Below are positions 58,578 through 64,000 of a stretch of DNA of 64,000 nt, one piece after another (position 1 is the first letter of the stretch; every line of letters starts with the position of its first letter). Origin of the DNA: Frigidibacter sp. SD6-1 (GTDB taxonomy: Bacteria > Pseudomonadota > Alphaproteobacteria > Rhodobacterales > Rhodobacteraceae); assembly GCF_030143255.1 (NCBI RefSeq), contig NZ_JARJNR010000001.1, positions 620,001-684,000 of the forward strand, written 5' to 3'. The notes below the pieces were generated by a model. That model was given only the letters and a program-made list of their open reading frames with translations, did not search any database and had not been told where the DNA came from. The position numbers and the translations under genes are program-made.

Positions 58578-60686
58578 ATGGCGACGATCCTCGGCACTGC
58601 CGGAAATGACACGACGCTTACAGGCACCGGTGCGAGCGATCTCGTCAGCCTGTACGGCGGCAGTGACTCCTTCATCGCGAACGCCGGCAGTGACACCGTC
58701 TTTGCCGGAACCGGCGACGACACCATATTCGGTGGCTCGGGCGCGGATTCGCTTCTTGGCGAGGCCGGCAATGACAACCTGTTTGGCGGCAGCGGCGCGG
58801 ACTCGATCTATGGCGGGTTCGGCAACGATTCCATAGATGCGGGCAGCAACAATGACCTGGTCTTTGGTGGTGCGGGCGCCGATACGATCCTCGGCGGCGC
58901 CGGGCTCGATACGATCATCGCCGGCGATGGCGCGGATTCTGTGGACGCGGGCGACGGCGCAGACCGCGTGGAGGCTGGCGCGGGCGGCGACACGGTCCTG
59001 GGGGGCCTTGGCGACGACACGATCCTGGGCGGCGGCGGTTCGGATTCGATCTCTGGCGGCGACGGGAATGATGTGCTCTACGGCGACGCCCCTTCGGTCG
59101 CGAGCGCCACCAACGAAGCACTGCAATGGAGCCTTGCGGGGGCAGACGAATCCAGCATTACCAATGGCTTCGTCCAGGACACCGGCCTCATGGATGTCCG
59201 GGTCAGCTTTGCCACCACGGGCCTCGCCTCGACCCAGACCGTAGAATCGAGCGACACGGTCTTCATCGGCGGCGGCGAGCCGATGAGCACGACGTCGAAC
59301 CTGAGCCTGACCGGCACCGGCACCGGCACGACCTCGACGACCTACATCGACTTCGCCGCCTCTGCCGGCAGCGGCGTGACCGACGCGGTCAGCGATGTGC
59401 AGTTCCGGCTGAACGACATCGACGCCAGCACCGGCAACTGGCAGGACATCGTCACCGTCAATGCCTATGACGCGGACGGCAACCTGATCCCTGTCACGAT
59501 CACGCTCAGCGGCAATGATTCGCTGTCGGGCAACACGATCACCGCCGCGAATACCGCCGACAGCGCCAATTCGGCCCAGGGCTCGGCGCTGGTCAATATC
59601 GCCGGACCGGTCGCACGGATAGAGATCATCTATGCAAACGTCGGCACGTCGAGCCAGGCCCTCTGGGTCAGCGATGTCCATTTCACCACCATCCCGCAGA
59701 CCGGCGGCGCCGACACGATCGACGCCGGTATCGGCGATGATCAGGTCTTTGGTGGCGTCGGCGCGGATTCCCTGCTTGGCGGCGATGGCAATGACTCGCT
59801 CTTCGGCGGCGACGGCGATGACACGCTGAGCGGTGGCGCAGGCACCGACTCGCTTACCGGTGGCCTCGGCTCGGACCTGTTCACGGGCGTCGGGATTGGC
59901 GACGTCATCGACGGATCGGAAGACACGCCCTCGAACGAGGTGGATGTCCTTGATCTGTTTGGCTCGGGCTGGACGAAGGCCAATACCAACATCCTTTATG
60001 CCGGCGGCAATGACGAAGCGGGCACCGTCCAGTTCCTGGACAATCTCGGCAATGTCGTCGGTTCCCTGACCTTCTCGAACATCGAGAAGATCATTCCCTG
60101 TTTCGCCGCCGGAACCCTGATCGAGACGGTTCGCGGCGCGGTCGCGATAGAGGACATTGTCGCGGGCGACCTCGTTCTGACGCGCGACAGCGGCTATCAG
60201 CCGGTCCTGTGGATCGGCAGCAGGAGCCTTACGGCGCTGGACCTGGTGATCAAGCCGCAGCTTGCGCCCATCCGGATCGAGGCGGGGGCGCTCGGGCGGG
60301 TCGCACCGGAGCGGGCGCTCGTCGTCTCGCCGCAGCATCGCCTCCTGGTCAGCGGCAGCCGTGCCGAACTGATCGCGGGCGAGACCGAGGTTCTTGTCGC
60401 CGCGAGCCATCTTTGCGGCATGCCCGGGATCGAGAGGATGGCGCCCGATCTGGGCGTGACCTACTTCCACATGCTGTTCCGGCAGCACGAGATTGTCCTG
60501 TCCGAAGGTCTCTGGACCGAGAGCTTCCAGCCGGGCGCAGCCACGCTCGCGGGCATAGACGATGCGCAGCGCCGCGAGATTTTCGCGCTGTTCCCAGAGC
60601 TTGCGGGCGATGCCGTCTGGGAGGCCTACGGGCCAGCGCGCGCCAGCCTCAGGGAGCATGAGGCGCGGGCGCTTGCCGCCGCCTGA
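58578..60686 (+). CDS. RTX calcium-binding repeat protein with C-terminal Hint domain
   Basis: A 702-aa protein. Residues about 25-170 hold tandem GGxGxDxhx nonapeptide repeats (for example GGSGADSLL, GGLGDDTIL), which bind calcium in a parallel beta-roll. Residues about 175-370 form a Thr/Ser-rich beta domain. A second RTX block covers about 376-435. Residues 507-660 are a Hint_2-type domain with Cys508 in IPCFAAGTLIET and His587 in VSPQHR, both conserved, and a short Ala-rich tail follows. No N-terminal signal is seen, as usual for type I secreted RTX proteins; no secretion genes lie in the window. It probably is secreted or surface-bound and could cleave itself before Cys508 (inference). 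The gene has its own upstream terminator. Confidence 0.88.
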   Translation: MATILGTAGNDTTLTGTGASDLVSLYGGSDSFIANAGSDTVFAGTGDDTIFGGSGADSLLGEAGNDNLFGGSGADSIYGGFGNDSIDAGSNNDLVFGGAGADTILGGAGLDTIIAGDGADSVDAGDGADRVEAGAGGDTVLGGLGDDTILGGGGSDSISGGDGNDVLYGDAPSVASATNEALQWSLAGADESSITNGFVQDTGLMDVRVSFATTGLASTQTVESSDTVFIGGGEPMSTTSNLSLTGTGTGTTSTTYIDFAASAGSGVTDAVSDVQFRLNDIDASTGNWQDIVTVNAYDADGNLIPVTITLSGNDSLSGNTITAANTADSANSAQGSALVNIAGPVARIEIIYANVGTSSQALWVSDVHFTTIPQTGGADTIDAGIGDDQVFGGVGADSLLGGDGNDSLFGGDGDDTLSGGAGTDSLTGGLGSDLFTGVGIGDVIDGSEDTPSNEVDVLDLFGSGWTKANTNILYAGGNDEAGTVQFLDNLGNVVGSLTFSNIEKIIPCFAAGTLIETVRGAVAIEDIVAGDLVLTRDSGYQPVLWIGSRSLTALDLVIKPQLAPIRIEAGALGRVAPERALVVSPQHRLLVSGSRAELIAGETEVLVAASHLCGMPGIERMAPDLGVTYFHMLFRQHEIVLSEGLWTESFQPGAATLAGIDDAQRREIFALFPELAGDAVWEAYGPARASLREHEARALAAA

Positions 60687-60689
60687 CCG

Positions 60690-61289
60690 CTACAACGTCG
60701 GCGCCTGCCAGCTGTTCCAGTCTTCGGGCGTATCGAGGTCGGTCAGGGCATGGCGGTCGGGCAGCAGCACGAGCTGGACCGGCAGCCCTTCCAGTACCTT
60801 CCGCGCGCCATGGTCGCCGGTCAGAACCGCAAGGTCGGCAAAAAGGCGGCGTGGCAGGATGACGGGATGGCCGGGCGTTCCATCCGCACTCGCGCCACGG
60901 GCCGGGTGCGCGGGGTCGAGCGCGAAGGCCTCGGCCACGCGGGCGATATCCTCTCCGGTCACCTCCGGCATGTCCGGCAGAAGGATCATCAACCCTTCCG
61001 ACATGGCCGCCGCCCGTGCGCCCGCGCGGATCGAGGCCGACATGCCGTCGTGGTAATCCGAGATGGCAATCACCTCGGCGCCCGTGCCGCGCAGGACCGC
61101 CGCGCGCGGGGCGGAAAATGGCCCGCCGTCGGGAATCGTCGCCACCACATGGGAGGCCACGCCGCGCGCAAGGCGCACCGTGCGGGCAAGCATGGTCTCG
61201 GGACCGATACGTTCCATGAGCTTGTCGCGCCCCCGCATCCGGGATGACGCCCCGGCCGCGGGAACGAGGATTGTGAGCGTCGCAGCCAT
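60690..61289 (-). CDS. MobA/MocA-like nucleotidyltransferase
   Basis: A 199-aa NTP-transferase domain protein related to CTP:molybdopterin cytidylyltransferase (MocA) and its relatives: LVPAAGASSRMRGRDKLME at about 8-26, ISDYHDGMSASIRAG, LLPDMPEVTGEDI, PGHPVILPRRLF and a final DLDTPEDW. Cofactor or substrate cannot be told; MocA-type enzymes serve xanthine- and CO-dehydrogenase-type molybdoenzymes. The ATG at 61289 is chosen over an upstream extension. It is convergent with the RTX-Hint gene 3 bp away. Confidence 0.88.
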   Translation of the reverse strand: MAATLTILVPAAGASSRMRGRDKLMERIGPETMLARTVRLARGVASHVVATIPDGGPFSAPRAAVLRGTGAEVIAISDYHDGMSASIRAGARAAAMSEGLMILLPDMPEVTGEDIARVAEAFALDPAHPARGASADGTPGHPVILPRRLFADLAVLTGDHGARKVLEGLPVQLVLLPDRHALTDLDTPEDWNSWQAPTL

Positions 61290-61342
61290 TGTCCGATTGA
61301 AGGACGATGCGCGCGTTTCGTCAAGAACGAGGTGAATGCCCC

Positions 61343-63769
61343 TCAGCCCCGCATCCGCGCCCCGTCGGCGTCCCACAGCGGCTGGGTCACCAGGCGCGCC
61401 TTGCGGCGTTCGCCGAGGATCTCGATCTCACCTTCCAGCCCCTCGCGGATCCGCTCGACCGGCACGAAGGCCTGCGCGACCGATTGGCCGGTCCAGTGCG
61501 AATAGCCCCCCGATGTGCAAAAGCCCACGACCTTGTCGCCGACCCACAGCGGCTCGTAGCCCACGACATCTGCGTCAACCGCGTCGATGACGAAATTGCA
61601 CAGCCTGCGCTTGGAGCCAGCGGCTTTTTCCGCCATGGCCGGGGCTTTGCCGATCCATTCCACCGGCTTGTTCCAGCGGATGAAGCGGTCGATGCCGGTT
61701 TCACCGGGGAAATAGTCCGGGCTGAATTCGCGCGTCCAGGAGCCGAACCATTTGTCGAGGCGCAAGGACATCATCGCCCGCATGCCGAACGGCTTCAGCC
61801 CAAGGTCCTGCCCGGCGGTCCACAGAGTGTGCCAGAGCGAACGTTCCTTCATGAAGTCGCAGAAGATCTCGTAGCCGAGATCACCGGTGTAGCTGACGCG
61901 CTGCACGAGGCAATCGACCATGCCGACCGTGATCTGGCGCGCGTCCATGAACCTGAACGCCTCGCCCGAGACATCGGCACGGGTCACGCGCTGCAGAAGC
62001 TCGCGTGCCTTCGGTCCGGCGATCTGGAAGCCGGTGATCCGGTCGGACATGTTCTCGACCGCGACGCCCGGTTCGAGGTTCTTTTCGAACCAGCGCAGGT
62101 GCTGGTCCTGCGCGCCGTACGACCCGGTGATCTGGAATTCGGTTTCAGAGATGCAGGTCACGGTGAAATCGCCGATGATCTTGCCCTTCGGGCTCAGCAT
62201 CGGGGTCAGCGACAGGCGACCGGGCTTCGGAATCGCGCCCGCCATGATCCGGTCGAGCCAGGCGCGGGCGTTGGGGCCCTTCACCCGGAACTTGCCGAAA
62301 TTCTGCACCTCGTTGATGCCCACCGCCTCGCGCACGGCGAAGACCTCGCGGCGCGTCGCCTCCCAGGCGTTCGATCGCTTGAAGGTCGGGGTCTCGTAGC
62401 GCGGCTCGCCCTCGGCCGCGAAGTAGTTCGGAACCTCAAGCCCGTATTGCTGGCCCCAGACCGCGCCCATCCGGTCGAAAATGTCGTACATGGGCGTCGT
62501 GCGGAAGGGGCGGGCGGCGGGGCGTTCCTCGTTCGGGTAGCTGACCGAGAAGCGCATCTGGTAGTTTTCGATCACCTTGGGGACGGTGTAGCCCGGCGTC
62601 GTCCATTTGCCGAAGCGCGCTACGTCGAAGCCGCGCGGGTCGCATTCCGTCTCGCCATGGATCATCCATTCGGCCAGCGACTTGCCCATGCCGCCGCCCT
62701 GGCTGAAGCCTGCCATCACCGCGCAGGCCGACCAGTAGTTCCTGAGGCCGGGGACCGGCCCGATCAGCGGGTTGCCGTCGGGCGCGAAGGTGAAGGGGCC
62801 GTGGATCACCCGCTTCACGCCGGTCCGTTCGAGGACCGGGAAGCGGCGGTAGGCGAAGGCGACTGAATCTTCGATCTTGTCGAACTGCTCGTTCAGAAGC
62901 TCGTGTCCGAAAGTCCACGGCGTGCCATCGACCGACCATGGCTCGCAGGGTTTTTCGTAGAAGCCGATGCAAAGCCCGCGGCCTTCCTGCCGCAGATAGC
63001 TTTCGCCGCCCGGGTCCATCACATGGGGGAATTCGCGACCCGATTTCAGGATATCCATGATCTCGGGGATGTCGTCGGTCACCAGATACTGGTGCGCCAT
63101 CGGCAGAAGCGGCAGATAGACGCCCGCCATTGCCCCCACCTCGCGTGCCCAGAGGCCGCCCGCGTTCACCACATGCTCGGCGTGGATCGTACCCTTTTCG
63201 GTCACCACGTCCCATGTGCCGTCAGGGCGCGGGTTGGTTTCCAGCACCTTGTTGTGCTCGACGACCTCGGCGCCCTGCATCTTTGCGGCGCGGGCATAGG
63301 CGTGGGTAGTGCCCGACGGGTCAAGGTGGCCGTCCAGCGGATCGTAAAGCGCGCCGATGATGCCATCGGTATTCACCATCCCGTCGGTGAATTTCGCCAC
63401 CTCTTCCGGGCCGAGGATCTCGGTATGCAGGCCCATGTAGCGGTGCTTCGCGCGCTCGGCCTTCAGCATCTCGAACCGCGCCATATTGTCGGCCAGAGTG
63501 ATGCCGCCCACATGGTGCAGGCCGCAGGACATGCCGGTGATCTTCTCCAGCTCCTTGTAAAGCTGGATCGTATAGCCCTGCAGCGCCGCCATGTTCGTGT
63601 CGCCGTTCAGGGTGTGGAACCCGCCTGCCGCATGCCAGGTCGAGCCGGAGGTCAGCGTCGACCGCTCGATCAGCATCACGTCTTTCCAGCCGTATTTCGT
63701 CAGATGGTAGAGAACCGAACAGCCGACGACTCCGCCCCCGATGACGACGACCTGAACCTGTTCCTTCAT
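61343..63769 (-). CDS. FAD-dependent dimethylglycine/sarcosine dehydrogenase-like protein
   Basis: An 808-aa flavoprotein with two parts: an N-terminal DAO-type FAD oxidoreductase (dinucleotide site GGGVVGC at 11-17, covalent-flavin type His46 in STWHAAGG) and a C-terminal folate-binding GcvT-like domain (about 430-805). This is the layout of dimethylglycine and sarcosine dehydrogenases, which oxidatively demethylate the amine and pass the methyl to tetrahydrofolate. Rhodobacterales carry several paralogues, so the exact substrate (dimethylglycine, sarcosine, or other betaine-derived amines) is open. The ATG at 63769 has GGAGCACATC before it. A palindrome lies 65 bp upstream. Confidence 0.93.
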   Translation of the reverse strand: MKEQVQVVVIGGGVVGCSVLYHLTKYGWKDVMLIERSTLTSGSTWHAAGGFHTLNGDTNMAALQGYTIQLYKELEKITGMSCGLHHVGGITLADNMARFEMLKAERAKHRYMGLHTEILGPEEVAKFTDGMVNTDGIIGALYDPLDGHLDPSGTTHAYARAAKMQGAEVVEHNKVLETNPRPDGTWDVVTEKGTIHAEHVVNAGGLWAREVGAMAGVYLPLLPMAHQYLVTDDIPEIMDILKSGREFPHVMDPGGESYLRQEGRGLCIGFYEKPCEPWSVDGTPWTFGHELLNEQFDKIEDSVAFAYRRFPVLERTGVKRVIHGPFTFAPDGNPLIGPVPGLRNYWSACAVMAGFSQGGGMGKSLAEWMIHGETECDPRGFDVARFGKWTTPGYTVPKVIENYQMRFSVSYPNEERPAARPFRTTPMYDIFDRMGAVWGQQYGLEVPNYFAAEGEPRYETPTFKRSNAWEATRREVFAVREAVGINEVQNFGKFRVKGPNARAWLDRIMAGAIPKPGRLSLTPMLSPKGKIIGDFTVTCISETEFQITGSYGAQDQHLRWFEKNLEPGVAVENMSDRITGFQIAGPKARELLQRVTRADVSGEAFRFMDARQITVGMVDCLVQRVSYTGDLGYEIFCDFMKERSLWHTLWTAGQDLGLKPFGMRAMMSLRLDKWFGSWTREFSPDYFPGETGIDRFIRWNKPVEWIGKAPAMAEKAAGSKRRLCNFVIDAVDADVVGYEPLWVGDKVVGFCTSGGYSHWTGQSVAQAFVPVERIREGLEGEIEILGERRKARLVTQPLWDADGARMRG

Positions 63770-63830
63770 GATGTGCTCCCGCTGGACCCTTGGGTCATCT
63801 TTGCGGCTCTTCGATCCGGGTCATGTCACT

Positions 63831-63857
63831 TTTCGACAAAATATGTCGCATACGAAA
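63831..63857. promoter_or_regulatory. Palindromic element upstream of the dehydrogenase gene
   Basis: CGACA (63834-63838) and TGTCG (63844-63848) are separated by AAATA, and an outer TTTCG/CGAAA pair (63831-63835/63853-63857) overlaps it. The size and symmetry suit a dimeric regulator. Confidence 0.5.
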
Positions 63858-64000
63858 GGCGGCATCCGTCAACCGCGCCATCGGTGACCAAGGACAGCGC
63901 CGGAGGGCGTGCCTACAACCAAGGTTGATTGAGGGCGTCGCGAGCCGGGCGTAGCGCTTGGCGAGCACCTCCCTGCATGATCGGATGCACTCTTGTCCCG

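Noticed and set aside
56344-60686. Genomic island inserted at the tRNA-Leu gene carrying the Hint cluster
   Set aside because: No integrase and no repeat of the tRNA 3' end were found within the window; only the AT-richer stretch at about 56715-56780 hints at transfer.
63913-64000. Minus-strand open frame running off the window end (last residues ALNQPWL)
   Set aside because: Only 29 codons are visible with no recognisable motif; it may be the end of a real gene but cannot be supported here.

Overview
The window is GC-rich, densely coded DNA from an alphaproteobacterium, most likely of the order Rhodobacterales (Rhodobacteraceae/Paracoccaceae). The main grounds are an adjacent sciP (DUF1153)-ctrA pair next to mnmA, an aglEFGAK alpha-glucoside operon of the Sinorhizobium/Rhodobacter type, an LpxI-type lipid A gene, a Usg-family protein, Hint-domain proteins, and a GTTC-N7-GTTC motif typical of alphaproteobacterial LexA boxes. 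No rRNA, phage, insertion sequence, transposase or CRISPR array is visible. One tRNA gene is present, tRNA-Leu(CAA).

Layout. 1-5274 is a chemotaxis locus: the end of cheB on + meets a minus-strand operon of a STAS protein, cheY, cheA, cheW, cheR and a small helical protein, most joined by 4-bp start/stop overlaps. 5345-15161 is a glucoside locus: glk, a GH1 beta-glucosidase and a LacI-type regulator on minus, divergent from aglE-F-G-A-K on +, with two near-identical LacI-type palindromes between the arms. 15165-22703 holds a 48-aa protein and an opp/dpp-type ABC importer (Tat-exported binding protein, two permeases, one fused double ATPase) with an upstream AraC-family regulator. 22852-36016 has miaA divergent from the conserved run pyrH-frr-uppS-cdsA-dxr-rseP-(54-aa protein)-bamA-skp-fabZ-lpxA-lpxI-lpxB, which makes UMP, recycles ribosomes, supplies isoprenoid and phospholipid precursors, assembles outer-membrane proteins and builds lipid A.

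36004-40139 carries a DUF1062 protein, mnmA, the cell-cycle regulators sciP and ctrA, and a pair of small translationally coupled genes. 40455-44860 contains ligA and recG followed by a 39-aa membrane protein behind a consensus SOS-box sequence. 45055-51676 has an Fe-S scaffold-like protein, hisI, usg, gyrA, a 67-aa protein, trmFO and gluQ. 51731-54267 is an arginine/ornithine catabolic pair (arginase, ornithine cyclodeaminase) divergent from an Lrp-type regulator. 54264-56289 has dsbB, a YqaA/DedA-like membrane protein and a zinc metallopeptidase. After the tRNA, 56815-60686 is a cluster of three Hint-domain proteins, the last fused to RTX calcium-binding repeats. The window ends with a MobA/MocA-like nucleotidyltransferase and a dimethylglycine/sarcosine dehydrogenase-like flavoprotein.

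The most interesting items are the SOS-box/39-aa membrane protein unit at 44672-44990, which resembles in design the Caulobacter SOS division inhibitor SidA; the Hint/RTX cluster; four dispersed copies of a hairpin-plus-CCCGGRRTATTT element in intergenic gaps; and several short membrane-protein genes with good ribosome binding sites.
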